A stretch of 64,000 nucleotides of DNA from Dissulfurirhabdus thermomarina (GCF_012979235.1 NZ_JAATWC010000001.1:315001-379000), one strand, 5' to 3'. Counted from the stretch's first letter, positions 25,411-34,397 are shown. Notes: generated by a model from the sequence alone, not told the origin. Translations and numbers: made by a program.

Positions 25411-27909
25411 ATGGAGCGGTTTCAGCGACGAGGCGCGCGTGCCCTCGAAAAACTCAAGCAGGCCGCCTTTCCGCCCGAAGACGGCGGCGGCCCGGGCCCG
25501 GCCATCGGCTCGTACATCCAGGCCGTGGCCCGGACGGCCACGTTGCTCCTCGAGTCGGGCGACATCTCCGCCGCCGCCGCCGACGTGGTCCGGACGCTGG
25601 CCGGGGCCGCCGGGGCCGGTCGCTGCTGCTACTACGAGGTCCGGCCGGGCAACCCCTCGGGCCTCCGGGTCCACCGCCGGGCCGAGTGGTGTGCCCCCGC
25701 CCCGGTTCCCGACGGCGGCCTCCCGGACGCCGAGGACCTCTTCGGGCGCGATCCCTTCCGCCGGTGGCTCGGGCGGCTGGCGGCGGGGGAGGTGATCAAC
25801 CGTGCGGCCGCCGACCTCCCCCCCGCCGAGGCCGATACCCTTGCGGCCCTGGGCATGGAGGCCGTGCTGTTGCTCCCGGTCCTGGTGCGGGGCCGGCTGG
25901 CGGCCTTTCTCGGCTTCGGGCGGACCGGCGCCGGGGCCTGGAGCGATGCCGAGGTGGACCTCCTCTTCGCCGGGGCCTACGCCTTGGCCCTGGCCCTCGA
26001 GCGGGAGGAGTCGGCCCGGTCCCTCCTCCTCCACCGGCAGATGTTCGAGGCCTCCCCCGACCAGATCTCCCTCCTCGACGTGGAGGGGCGCTACCTCCTC
26101 GCCAACGACGCCTACGGGCGGGCGGTGGGATGGGACGCCGGCGCCCTCGCCGGCCGCTCCATCCGGGAGGTCTTCGCCCCGGGGGACTACGAGGCCAAGA
26201 TCCAGCCGAGGCTCCGGCTGGTCCTCCAGTCCGGGCAGGCCGTCACCTACGAGGACTGGTTCGACTTCCCGGCGGCGGGGCGCCGCTACATGGCGCGGAC
26301 CTACTTCCCCCTCCGGCGGGGCGACGAGGTCATCGGCATCGGCATCATCGGCCGCGACCTCACCGAGCTCGAGGAGGAAGAACACGTGGTCCGGCGCAGC
26401 CGCGATCTGCGCCGCATGTACGCGGCCGTGGAGCAGCTCCCCGTCATGGTCATCATGACGGACACCGCCGGGCAGATCGAGTACGTCAACCCCGCCTTCG
26501 AGCGGATCACGGGGTTCACCCGGGCCGAGGCCATCGGGCAGAACCCCCGGATCCTGAAGAGCGGCCGCCACGACGAGGCCTTCTACCGCGACCTGTGGGG
26601 CACCATAACGGCCGGCCGGGTCTGGGAGGGGCGTCTCGTCAACAGGGCCAAGGACGGGCGCCTCTTCACCGAGAACGCGGTGATCGCCCCGGTCAAGGCG
26701 GGCGACGGGGCCATCCTCGGCTACATCGCCGTCAAGGACGACATCACGGAGCGGATCGCCCTGGAGGAGGAGGTCCGCAACCGGCAGAAGCTGGACGCGG
26801 TGGCCACCCTGGCCGGCGGGCTCGCCCACGAGTTCAACAACATCCTGGCGGGCATCCAGGGGTACGTGGAGGCCCTGGAGCGGGAGCTGCCGCCCGATGG
26901 CGGGGCCCGCGGCGTGGCGGAGAAGATCCACCGGGCCATCGACCGGGCCTCCGGGCTCACCCGGCAGGTCCTCTCCATCAGCCGGCCCGGGGAACCGGAC
27001 GTCCGCCCCGTCCAGCTCAATCGGCTCATGGAGGACGTGGCCGCCATGCTCCGGCAGACCTGTGACCGGCGGATCACCTTCACCCTCGACCTCGCCCCGG
27101 ACCTGCCACCGGTGCTGGGGGACCCGGGGCAGCTCCACCAGGTGCTCCTGAACCTCGCGCTGAACGCGGTGGACGCCCTGAACGGGGGCGGGGAGGTCCG
27201 CTTCACCTCCCGCCACGACGGCCGGGGGGAGCTGACCCTGGAGGTCCGGGACAACGGGGCCGGCATGGACAAGGCCGTCCTGGAACGGATCTTCGATCCC
27301 TTTTTCACCACCAAGCCCATGGGAGCCGGGACGGGCCTCGGGCTCACCATGACGCGGCGCATCGTGGAGGCCCACTACGGAAGGATCTCGGTGGAGAGCC
27401 GGCGGGGCCGGGGGACCACGGTCCGCGTCGTGCTGCCCGCCGCCAGCTGCCCCGTGGGGCCGGAGGCGGGCCGGGCGGACGAGGAGGACGCGGCGGGCGC
27501 CCGGCCGCAGCCGGTTCGGCGGAAAGGGGGAGAAGCCGTGAAGGTGCTGGTCGTGGACGACGAGGAGATGCTGCGCGACGTGCTCACCGAGGCCCTCGGG
27601 GCCTTCGGTTACGAGGTGACCGCGGTGGAGAGCGGGCCGGCGGCCCTGGAGACCCTCCGCCGGGACCCCGGCGGGGTGGACCTTGCCATCCTGGACATGA
27701 ACATGCCCGGCTGGGACGGGCTCGAGACCCTCACCCGGCTGCGCGAGGTGCGTCCGGACCTTCCGGCCATCCTGGCCACGGGCTACGCGGACGACTCCCG
27801 GCTCGAGGCCTTCCAGGCCGAGGGCCGCGTCGAGATCCTCCACAAGCCCTTCCGGTTCGACCGCCTGGACGAGGTCATCCGCCGGTTCCTCGGCTCCCTC
27901 CCGGGATGA
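25411..27909 (+). CDS. Hybrid sensor histidine kinase/response regulator with GAF and two PAS domains
   Basis: An 832-residue soluble sensor (no membrane segment seen). Order: GAF-like domain (about 50-210), PAS (about 210-325), second PAS (about 335-455, with YVNPAFERITGFTRAEAIGQ), HisKA with LAHEFNNIL (His about 473), HATPase with DNGAGMD, FDPFFTTK and GTGLGLTM, and a C-terminal receiver with VVDDEE, phospho-acceptor LDMNMPG (Asp about 762) and HKPF. Being cytoplasmic, it senses an internal signal. No regulator gene is adjacent, so the output is not evident. Its last 35 bp overlap the convergent ABC ATPase gene. Confidence 0.93.
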   Translation: MERFQRRGARALEKLKQAAFPPEDGGGPGPAIGSYIQAVARTATLLLESGDISAAAADVVRTLAGAAGAGRCCYYEVRPGNPSGLRVHRRAEWCAPAPVPDGGLPDAEDLFGRDPFRRWLGRLAAGEVINRAAADLPPAEADTLAALGMEAVLLLPVLVRGRLAAFLGFGRTGAGAWSDAEVDLLFAGAYALALALEREESARSLLLHRQMFEASPDQISLLDVEGRYLLANDAYGRAVGWDAGALAGRSIREVFAPGDYEAKIQPRLRLVLQSGQAVTYEDWFDFPAAGRRYMARTYFPLRRGDEVIGIGIIGRDLTELEEEEHVVRRSRDLRRMYAAVEQLPVMVIMTDTAGQIEYVNPAFERITGFTRAEAIGQNPRILKSGRHDEAFYRDLWGTITAGRVWEGRLVNRAKDGRLFTENAVIAPVKAGDGAILGYIAVKDDITERIALEEEVRNRQKLDAVATLAGGLAHEFNNILAGIQGYVEALERELPPDGGARGVAEKIHRAIDRASGLTRQVLSISRPGEPDVRPVQLNRLMEDVAAMLRQTCDRRITFTLDLAPDLPPVLGDPGQLHQVLLNLALNAVDALNGGGEVRFTSRHDGRGELTLEVRDNGAGMDKAVLERIFDPFFTTKPMGAGTGLGLTMTRRIVEAHYGRISVESRRGRGTTVRVVLPAASCPVGPEAGRADEEDAAGARPQPVRRKGGEAVKVLVVDDEEMLRDVLTEALGAFGYEVTAVESGPAALETLRRDPGGVDLAILDMNMPGWDGLETLTRLREVRPDLPAILATGYADDSRLEAFQAEGRVEILHKPFRFDRLDEVIRRFLGSLPG

Positions 27910-28687
27910 AGCACACCACCGGCCGGCCCGTGACCGGGTGCGTCTCCACCAGGACCCGGGTCCCGTAGACCGCCTCAATCACCCCCGGCGTGAGGACCTC
28001 CCCGGCCGCCCCGTCGGCATGGACGCGGCCATGCCGCAGGAAGACGATCCGCCGGCAGTAGAGGGCCGCGAGATTGAGGTCGTGCAGCACCGCCACCACC
28101 GTGGCCCCCTCCCGCCGGTTCATCTCCGCGAAGAGGTCGAAGAGCTCGATCTTCCGGTGGATGTCCATGGCCGAGACCGCCTCGTCCAGGAGGAGCAGCG
28201 GGGCCTCCTGGGCCAGGGACCGGGCCACCAGCACCCCTTGGCGTTCGCCGCCCGAAAGCTCCGTCACGGGCCGCTCCGCCAGCGGCGCCACCCCCGCCCG
28301 ATCCATGGCCGACCGGGCGGCCGCCGCGTCGCGTTCCGTGTAGCCCCGCCACGGCCGCAGGTGCGGGTATCGGCCCATGAGGACCACCTCGGCCGCCGGG
28401 TAGGGGAAGGCCGGGCCCGTGCCCTGGGGGACCAGGGCGGCCCGCCGGGCCCGCTCCCGGGCCGTGAGGCGGTGGATGTCGCGGCCCCAGAGACGGATCT
28501 CCCCCCCGGCGAGGGGGACCAGGCCGAGGAGGGCGTGGAGCAGGGTGGTCTTGCCGGAGCCGTTGGGGCCGAGGAGCCCCACCATCTCCCCGGGGGCCAC
28601 GGTGAGGTCCACGTCCCGGAGGACCGTGCGGCGCCCGTAGGCCACGGTGATCCGCCGCGCCGCGATGACGGGAGGGGGGCGGTCCAC
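27875..28687 (-). CDS. ABC transporter ATP-binding protein, FecE/BtuD type
   Basis: A 270-residue ATPase of the iron-chelate/cobalamin uptake class: Walker A LLGPNGSGKTTLLH, Q-loop ALVPQGTGPAF, signature ELSGGERQGVLVARSL, Walker B LLLDEAVSAMD and H-loop VLHDLNLAAL. It starts 3 nt after the FecCD-type permease stop. Substrate could be heme, siderophore, cobalamin or molybdate/tungstate-like; two B12 and Mo enzymes are encoded in the window, but the sequence does not decide. Confidence 0.92.
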   Translation of the reverse strand: MDRPPPVIAARRITVAYGRRTVLRDVDLTVAPGEMVGLLGPNGSGKTTLLHALLGLVPLAGGEIRLWGRDIHRLTARERARRAALVPQGTGPAFPYPAAEVVLMGRYPHLRPWRGYTERDAAAARSAMDRAGVAPLAERPVTELSGGERQGVLVARSLAQEAPLLLLDEAVSAMDIHRKIELFDLFAEMNRREGATVVAVLHDLNLAALYCRRIVFLRHGRVHADGAAGEVLTPGVIEAVYGTRVLVETHPVTGRPVVCFIPGGSRGTGG

Positions 28688-28690
28688 GGG

Positions 28691-29731
28691 TCAGTCCCGG
28701 GCCACCTGCCGCCGGCGGGCCTTCAGGAGGTAACAGAAGAAGGGACCGCCGACGAGGGTGGTCAGCACGCCCACGGGGAGTTCTTCGCCCCCGGGCAGGA
28801 GGTTCTTGGCGAGGAGGTCCGACCCCGCCAGCATGAGGGCCCCGGCCAGGGCGGCGGCGCCGAGCAGCGGCCGGTGCGACGGGCCCTGGACGAGCCGCAC
28901 CATGTGGGGCGCCACGAGGCCCACGAACCCGATGACGCCGCTCACCGAGACCGCGGCGGCGGTGACGAGGCAGGCGGCGGCGAGCAGTACGAGGCGCACC
29001 CGGTCCACCGGGACGCCGAGGTGGCGGGCCTCCAGGTCGCCGAGGGCCAGGATGTCGAGCTCCCGCCCGTAGGCCAGGAACAGGGCCAGGCCGGCCGCGG
29101 CGTAGGGGAGGAGGAAGAGGACGTGGCTCCAGCCCCGGCCGCCCACGCTCCCGAGCATCCAGTAGACGATGGCGGCCAGGCCCTGGTCGTCGAGGCTCTT
29201 CATGAGGCCGATGAGGGCCGAGAGGAAGGTGCTCACCACGATCCCGGCGAGGATCAGGGTGGCGGGCCGGAGCGTGCCGTCCACGCGGGCGAGGTGAAGC
29301 ACCACCGCGAGCGCCGCCAGCCCCCCGGCCATGGCGAAGAGCGGCAAGAGCCCGAGCCCCATGAGGGCGGTGCCCGCCCCCGCCCCGAGGAAGAGGGCCG
29401 CGGTGGCCCCGAAGGCGGCGCCGGTGGAGACGCCGAGGGTGAAGGGATCGGCCAGGGGATTCCTGAGCAGCCCCTGGAAGACGGCCCCCGAGGTGGCCAG
29501 CGACGCCCCTACCAGGGAGGCGAGCAGCAGCCGGGGCAGCCGCACGTCCAGGACGATGGTCCGGACCTCGGGAGGCGGGGGCGGCCCGGTGCCGGCCAGC
29601 GCCGCCGCCAGGCGCAGGATCTCCGCCCAGGTCACCGGGTAGCGCCCGTACCAGAGCCCGAAGACCAGGAGGGCGAGGTAGAGGGCGAGGAGGCCGCCCC
29701 AGGCGAGGAGGCGGCGCGGGGCGGCGGGCAT
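28691..29731 (-). CDS. FecCD/BtuC-type ABC transporter permease
   Basis: A 346-residue permease with about nine to ten membrane segments. ASLATSGAVFQGLLRNPLADPFTLGVSTGA and FVGLVAPHMVRLVQGPSHR are the classic FecCD landmarks. It pairs with the ATPase 3 nt downstream. No substrate-binding protein gene lies nearby, so the binding protein must be encoded elsewhere. The start is unsure: ATG at 29731 or 29761, neither with a clear ribosome site. Confidence 0.91.
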   Translation of the reverse strand: MPAAPRRLLAWGGLLALYLALLVFGLWYGRYPVTWAEILRLAAALAGTGPPPPPEVRTIVLDVRLPRLLLASLVGASLATSGAVFQGLLRNPLADPFTLGVSTGAAFGATAALFLGAGAGTALMGLGLLPLFAMAGGLAALAVVLHLARVDGTLRPATLILAGIVVSTFLSALIGLMKSLDDQGLAAIVYWMLGSVGGRGWSHVLFLLPYAAAGLALFLAYGRELDILALGDLEARHLGVPVDRVRLVLLAAACLVTAAAVSVSGVIGFVGLVAPHMVRLVQGPSHRPLLGAAALAGALMLAGSDLLAKNLLPGGEELPVGVLTTLVGGPFFCYLLKARRRQVARD

Positions 29732-29802
29732 GGCGGGTGAACGCTGTGCTCGGGGGCGCATGGCACGATCCGGGCGGCCGCGGAGAGGCGCCGCCGGCCC
29801 CC

Positions 29803-29866
29803 AGCATACCCCAAGGCCGCCGGCCCCCGCATCCCCCGCGCCCCGCGGCCGGGGTTGTGGTATGCT
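29803..29866. repeat. 12-bp inverted repeat between divergent transporter genes
   Basis: AGCATACCCCAA (29803-29814) and TTGTGGTATGCT (29855-29866) are inverted copies with one mismatch, 40 bp apart, between the FecCD-type permease and the MFS gene. Each half contains TATGCT, a possible -10; the plus-strand copy is TGGTATGCT, an extended -10. The pair may be symmetric promoters or a regulator site. Confidence 0.5.
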
Positions 29867-29942
29867 CTTCCCCGGCGGCCGGCGGCCCGGTGCGCCTCGC
29901 CGGGCCGCGCCGCTTTCGCCTATGCCGGGTGCACTTCCTTCC

Positions 29943-31460
29943 ATGATGCAGCGCCTTCGCCGGCACCGCCTCTTCTGGGTGGGCGTCCTCTACTTCGCCC
30001 AGGGACTCCCCTTCGGCCTCTTCTACGACACCTTCCCGGTCTACTTCCGGCAGCGGGGCGTGGACCTCCAGGAGATCGGGGTCTTGAGCCTCCTGGGCCT
30101 CGCCTGGACCCTCAAGTTCCTCTGGGCCCCGGCGGTGGACCGGGTCCGGGGCCACCGGCGCTGGATGTTCGCCGCGGACCTCGGCATGGGGCTGGTCCTG
30201 GCCGCCTTCGCCGCGCGGGCCGGCGTGGGGCCGTGGGCCCTCGCCCTGGTGGCGGGTTTCACCGTGCTGTCGGCCACCAACGATATCGCCATCGACGGCT
30301 ACACCATCGAGCTCCTCCCCCGGCGGGAGTTCGGCCGCGCCAACGGCCTCCGGATCGGCTTCTACCGGGTGGGGCTCCTGGCCGCGGGGACGGTCCTCAT
30401 GCTGGTGGACCACGTCGGCTGGACGGCGGCCTACCTCGCGGCGGGGGGGCTGGTGGCCCTCCTGGGCCTTGCGTGCCTGGCGGCGCCCCCGGAGCGGGCC
30501 CCGGCCGCCGCCGGGAGGGGGGTCCGCGCCGCCGTGGAGCTTCGGGCCATCGCCCGGCGGCCCGGGGCGGCGGCCATCGTCGCCGCCTTCCTGTGCGGGG
30601 CGGTCTGGCTCGCGGACCGGGCGGCGGGCTGGTCCCAGGGGCATCCCGGCTTCTGGGGATGGGTCCTGGCCGCGGCGGCCCTCCCCGTGGCGGCCTCGGC
30701 CGCCTGGCGGGCCCTTTCTCCCGGCGGAGACGGGACGGCGTCCGTGGACATCACCCGGGGCCCGGTCTTCGGGGCGCTCTTCGAGATGCTCCGGCGGCCG
30801 GGCATCGTCCCGGTGGTGCTCTTCATCCTCACCTTCAAGCTGGCCGATACCTCCATGGGCTTCATGATCAAGCCCTTCTGGGTGGACTGCGGATTCTCCC
30901 CCGGCCAGATCGGGCTCGTCTCGGTGAACATCGGCATCGGGCTGTCCATCCTGGGGGGGCTGGCGGGGGGATGGTTCACGGACCGGGTGGGGGTCTTCCA
31001 CGCACTCTGGATCCTGGGGCTCGCCCAGGCGGTCTCCAACCTGGGCTACGCGGCGGCGGCCTTCGTCGTGCCGGCGGCCGGGGACGGGGCCGCACCCGCC
31101 CTCGCCCACCGGGCGGTGATGTACGGGGCCAGCGCCCTCGAGTCCTTCACCGGGGGGCTCGGGACCGCCGCCTTCCTGGCCTTCCTCATGGCTATCGTGG
31201 ACAAGCGGCGATCGGCCACCGAGTACGCCGTCCTCTCCTCCGTCTTCGCCCTGAGCCGTTCCGTGGCGGGATGGGCGGGTGGCTACGGCGCCGCCGCCCT
31301 GGGCTACGGGCCGTACTTCCTCCTGACCTTCTTCCTGGCCTTCCCGGCCTTCGCCTTCCTGCCGTGGGTGCGGCATATGCTACACTATGCGGCCGTGCAG
31401 CCGGAATGGGGCCAGGGCGGGGGAGGCCCGGCCGAAGCAAGGATAGGAGGCGACGAATGA
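29943..31460 (+). CDS. MFS transporter, AmpG-like
   Basis: A 505-residue transporter with about 12 to 14 hydrophobic segments. FAQGLPFGLFYDTFPVYFR near the N-terminus and ATNDIAIDGYTIELLP in the first half are hallmarks of the AmpG/acetyl-CoA transporter (PAT) branch of the MFS. AmpG imports anhydromuropeptides for peptidoglycan recycling; the exact substrate here is not certain. The start is one of two tandem ATGs with no strong ribosome site. Its stop overlaps the next gene's start. Confidence 0.88.
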   Translation: MMQRLRRHRLFWVGVLYFAQGLPFGLFYDTFPVYFRQRGVDLQEIGVLSLLGLAWTLKFLWAPAVDRVRGHRRWMFAADLGMGLVLAAFAARAGVGPWALALVAGFTVLSATNDIAIDGYTIELLPRREFGRANGLRIGFYRVGLLAAGTVLMLVDHVGWTAAYLAAGGLVALLGLACLAAPPERAPAAAGRGVRAAVELRAIARRPGAAAIVAAFLCGAVWLADRAAGWSQGHPGFWGWVLAAAALPVAASAAWRALSPGGDGTASVDITRGPVFGALFEMLRRPGIVPVVLFILTFKLADTSMGFMIKPFWVDCGFSPGQIGLVSVNIGIGLSILGGLAGGWFTDRVGVFHALWILGLAQAVSNLGYAAAAFVVPAAGDGAAPALAHRAVMYGASALESFTGGLGTAAFLAFLMAIVDKRRSATEYAVLSSVFALSRSVAGWAGGYGAAALGYGPYFLLTFFLAFPAFAFLPWVRHMLHYAAVQPEWGQGGGGPAEARIGGDE

Positions 31461-32467
31461 GGCGAAACCGCATCGGGTGGTGTGCGGCGGCGGTGTGCCT
31501 GGCCGGGGCGTGGCTTGCGGGACCCGCCTGCGCCGGGGTCCGGGTGGGGCCCGGGCCCTTCGCGGATCGGACCTTTCCCTACGTGCGGGTCGGGAAGGCC
31601 TTCTCGGGGACGCCCCTCGAGACCGACCGGGCCCTGGTGCCGGCGGTCCGGGTGGTGGTGGGGGCGGCCGAGCCCGCCCCGGTCGTCCAGGCAGCCGCCC
31701 TGGTGGCGGCGGCGGTGGCGGCCTGGACGGACGACCCCGGGGTGACGGCGGCGGAATCGGCGGCGGGCGACTTCCCGGAGATCCTCCGGCTCGACACGGA
31801 GATCCCGCCCGCGGAGGTCCGGGATTTTCCCCTGGTGGTGGTGGGCACACAGAACCGGCTGGCCGAGCGCCTTTCGGCGGCGGCCGGGCCGATGCCGGAG
31901 GGCCCTGCCGTCTGGCGGGTGGCGAAGGGCCTTCCCGGCGGGCGAGACGTCCTCTGGGTCCGGGGCCGGGACCCCGCGGAGATCCGGGCTGCGGCGCGAT
32001 ATCTCGCCCACCGGCGACTCTACTTCAAGCAGGGGGCCTACCAGGGGTTCTTCGGCTTCGTGCGGCTCCGGGGGCTCATCGAGCGCGGCCAGTTCGCGGC
32101 CGCCGCCGCGGCCTACGACGAGCCGGGAGGGCTCCTCGGCTGCGGAAAGCCCATGATGCTGATCCTGCCGCACCTTTCGGAAAAGCCGCCGGCCCTCCGG
32201 GAGACCGCCGCCCGGCGCAACCGCCTGGTCCTGAAGGATCTCCGGGGGGCGGTGGCGGCACGGGACGGTGCCCGGGCCCTGGCCGCCTGGCGGTCCGCCA
32301 TGCAGACCTGCTATGCCTGCCATCTCGGCCGCGGCGGACCGCGGTTTCGGCCCTTCGCCCCATCGCCCGAACCCCACCGGCTCCACGGCCGGATCGCCTC
32401 GGGGTTCGGGCTCCGGTGCATCGACTGCCATGCCGGGTCCACGGCCCGGGCGGGATATGGGCACTGA
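31457..32467 (+). CDS. Exported diheme c-type cytochrome-like protein
   Basis: A 336-residue protein with a signal peptide (VCLAGAWLAGPACA). Two heme sites lie at the C-terminus, CYACH at about residue 285 and CIDCH at about 321, in a tail resembling class-II-like cytochrome modules. Residues 30-250 show no motif I recognise, though VRVVVGAAEPAPV and PLVVVGTQNRLAER suggest an alpha/beta region. It overlaps the MFS stop by 4 nt, with AGGAGG before the ATG, so the two are co-translated. Role unknown; electron transfer in the periplasm is inferred from the hemes. Confidence 0.8.
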   Translation: MRRNRIGWCAAAVCLAGAWLAGPACAGVRVGPGPFADRTFPYVRVGKAFSGTPLETDRALVPAVRVVVGAAEPAPVVQAAALVAAAVAAWTDDPGVTAAESAAGDFPEILRLDTEIPPAEVRDFPLVVVGTQNRLAERLSAAAGPMPEGPAVWRVAKGLPGGRDVLWVRGRDPAEIRAAARYLAHRRLYFKQGAYQGFFGFVRLRGLIERGQFAAAAAAYDEPGGLLGCGKPMMLILPHLSEKPPALRETAARRNRLVLKDLRGAVAARDGARALAAWRSAMQTCYACHLGRGGPRFRPFAPSPEPHRLHGRIASGFGLRCIDCHAGSTARAGYGH

Positions 32468-33194
32468 GGCCGGAGGCGCCGGAGAGGCCCTCCTCGCCGT
32501 GGCCGACGCCCTCTCGCGCGAGTTGCAGGGGCTCCGGTTCGGGCCGCCCGTCACCCACGTCTACCACCCGCTGGAATACGCACGGGCGCCCTATGCCGCC
32601 TACGTGGCGCGCTTCGGCCGGGCGCCCAAGGAGGTGGTCCTGGTGGGGATGAACCCCGGCCCCTGGGGGATGGCCCAGACCGGGGTCCCCTTCGGGGACG
32701 TGGCCTCGGTGCGCGGGTGGATGGGCATCGAGGCGCCGGTGGGGCGGCCGGGGCGGGAGCACCCGAAGCGGCCGGTCCTGGGCTTCGCCTGCCCGCGGCG
32801 GGAGGTGAGCGGGACCCGCCTCTGGGGCTGGGCGCGGGACCGCTTCGGGACGCCGGAACGGTTCTTCGCCCGGTTCTTCGTGGCCAACTACTGCCCGCTC
32901 CTCTTCCTCGAGGCGGAGGGGCGGAACCGGACCCCGGACCACCTCGGGGCTGCGGAGCGGGCGCCGCTCCTTGCGGCCTGCGACCGGGCCCTCCGCGCCA
33001 CCGTGGAGATCCTCCGCCCCCGGGTGGTGGCCGGGATCGGGGCCTTCGCCGCCGCCCGGGCCGAGGCGGCCCTGGGGGGGCTCGACGTCCGGGTGGGCCG
33101 CCTCACCCACCCGAGCCCCGCCAACCCCGCGGCCAACCGGGGCTGGCGGGAACGGGCCGAGCGGGAGCTGGCGACGCTCGGCGTCGTGCTGTAG
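32457..33194 (+). CDS. SMUG1-type uracil-DNA glycosylase
   Basis: A 245-residue DNA glycosylase. The active-site loop is GMNPGPWGMAQTGVPFG and the DNA-intercalating motif is THPSPANPAANRGW, both as in SMUG1 (family 3 UDG). It would excise uracil or hydroxymethyluracil. The ATG overlaps the preceding cytochrome gene by 11 nt. The functional link to that cytochrome is not obvious; compact gene packing explains the overlap well enough. Confidence 0.9.
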   Translation: MGTEAGGAGEALLAVADALSRELQGLRFGPPVTHVYHPLEYARAPYAAYVARFGRAPKEVVLVGMNPGPWGMAQTGVPFGDVASVRGWMGIEAPVGRPGREHPKRPVLGFACPRREVSGTRLWGWARDRFGTPERFFARFFVANYCPLLFLEAEGRNRTPDHLGAAERAPLLAACDRALRATVEILRPRVVAGIGAFAAARAEAALGGLDVRVGRLTHPSPANPAANRGWRERAERELATLGVVL

Positions 33195-33215
33195 CCGGCG
33201 TCGCCGGGTGCACGA

Positions 33216-33252
33216 TGCAAGCCCTGCACCGGGGAGGCGTGCAGTTCTTGCA
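33216..33252 (+). repeat. Inverted repeat after the SMUG-type gene
   Basis: TGCAAGCCCTGCAC (33216-33229) and GTGCAGTTCTTGCA (33239-33252) pair at 12 of 14 positions around a 9-nt loop. There is no T-run, so it is at best a Rho-assisted end signal. It occupies the first half of the 250-bp gap between convergent genes; a terminator for the opposite strand follows. Confidence 0.5.
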
Positions 33253-33349
33253 CTCTCCGGGCGGGCCGGCGGCCGGACCGCGGTGGAGGACGGGAAGGCC
33301 TCTCTCCGGGCGCCGGCCGCCGCGGCTCGGCGGCACGGGGCGGGACCGA

Positions 33350-33381
33350 AAGAAAGGGCCCTCTTCCGAAGAAGAGGGCCC
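33350..33381 (-). terminator. Rho-independent terminator of the FmdE-like gene
   Basis: On the minus strand: GGGCCCTCTTC (33381-33371), TTCG loop, GAAGAGGGCCC (33366-33356), then TTTCTT. The 11-bp stem is perfect. It lies about 62 nt after the stop at 33443. Confidence 0.93.
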
Positions 33382-33442
33382 AGGGGGGATGGGGAGGAGA
33401 GTGCTGCGATGTGCCCTCTCTAAAAGCAATGCGCGTGCCAAG

Positions 33443-34003
33443 TCATTCGTCCTCTCCTCCGTCCCGGTTTTCCCGGCCGGGCGCCGCGAGGCAGTCGAGG
33501 CAGACGACCTCGCCGTCCCTGAGACGGGCCAGAGGCTCGGCCAGCCGCTCTCCGCAGGCCGTGCAGGTGACGGAGGGGAACCGGGGGGCGGGGCCGGGCG
33601 GCGGCCCGGCCGCCTCCGAGACGGTACAGAGGATCTCCTCCGGGGCGGTGAGGATGGCCCAGGTCCTCTCCCGCCGGTCGGCCCATTCCCCCTCGAGCCG
33701 TTCGGGCGCCACGTAGACCCGTATGCCCTCTCCCATGGCGCGCCGGTAGAGGGTGAAGGCCTGCTTGCCGCGGTTGCGGAGGACGAGGTTGCCCTTGCCG
33801 AGGCTGCAGCCGGCCAGTACCTGGAAGGCGTCCACCCCGCAGGCGTCGGTTTCCGCCACCGCCACCAGCTCCTCGTCCCGGGCGCGCCCGGCCCCGAGGC
33901 GGCGGAGCGCGGCCAAGACCGCCCGGTAGCCCATGGCGAGGCCCGGACATTCGTGGCCGTGAAAGGCCACCACCTTTTCCCAGAGTGATCTGTCGAATCC
34001 CAT
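33443..34003 (-). CDS. FmdE family protein
   Basis: A 186-residue protein matching subunit E of molybdenum formylmethanofuran dehydrogenase: AFHGHECPGLAMGYRA, ETDACGVDAFQVLAGCSLGKGNL and GKQAFTLY, plus a C-terminal zinc ribbon (CTACGERL...CLDC). Bacterial FmdE-like proteins occur in anaerobes without the methanogenic enzyme, often near formate dehydrogenase or Mo-cofactor genes; their role is unsettled. It is monocistronic with its own terminator. The ribosome site is weak. Confidence 0.88.
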   Translation of the reverse strand: MGFDRSLWEKVVAFHGHECPGLAMGYRAVLAALRRLGAGRARDEELVAVAETDACGVDAFQVLAGCSLGKGNLVLRNRGKQAFTLYRRAMGEGIRVYVAPERLEGEWADRRERTWAILTAPEEILCTVSEAAGPPPGPAPRFPSVTCTACGERLAEPLARLRDGEVVCLDCLAAPGRENRDGGEDE

Positions 34004-34101
34004 GCCGGTTCTTTCGCCCGTTTCTCGCCGATGTCTCCCCGGCCAGGTTACCGGGCGGCGGCGGGCCGCGCCAGGGGGGCGCGGGGCCCGGCGGAAAAGA
34101 C

Positions 34102-34130
34102 TTGACACGGCCCCCGGGAGGGCATAGAGG
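34102..34130 (+). promoter_or_regulatory. Predicted promoter of the SAP-domain gene
   Basis: TTGACA (34102-34107), 17-nt spacer, TAGAGG (34125-34130). The -35 is perfect; the -10 follows the TAGA pattern of other promoters in this window. A leader of about 75 nt follows. Confidence 0.5.
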
Positions 34131-34211
34131 GGGGATAAGACGAGATTCGCGGCGGCGCGGGCCGGCCGGGGTCTTCAGGGGTATACCAGGTAAAGAAAAC
34201 GGGGGTGTGGA

Positions 34212-34397
34212 ATGAAGCTCGCCGAGATCCGGAACATGGCCAAGGCGCTCAAGGTGAAGAACTATTCCCGGCGCAAGAAGAACGACCTCATCTGGGCCAT
34301 CCAGCTGGCCGAGGGCCACACGGACTGCTTTCTCAAGATCCCCGGCTGCGGCGTGATGGACTGCCTGTGGCGGCCGGATTGTCAAAGGTCCTGCTGA
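34212..34397 (+). CDS. Small SAP/Rho N-terminal domain protein
   Basis: A 61-residue basic protein. MKLAEIRNMAKALKVKNYSR followed by KKNDLIWAIQLAEG is the helix-extended-helix of SAP/Rho-N domains, which bind nucleic acid. The tail has four cysteines (DCFLKIPGC, DCLWRPDC), possibly a metal site. Similar short proteins are common in Desulfobacterota; role unknown. GGGGGTGTGG precedes the ATG. Confidence 0.85.
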   Translation: MKLAEIRNMAKALKVKNYSRRKKNDLIWAIQLAEGHTDCFLKIPGCGVMDCLWRPDCQRSC

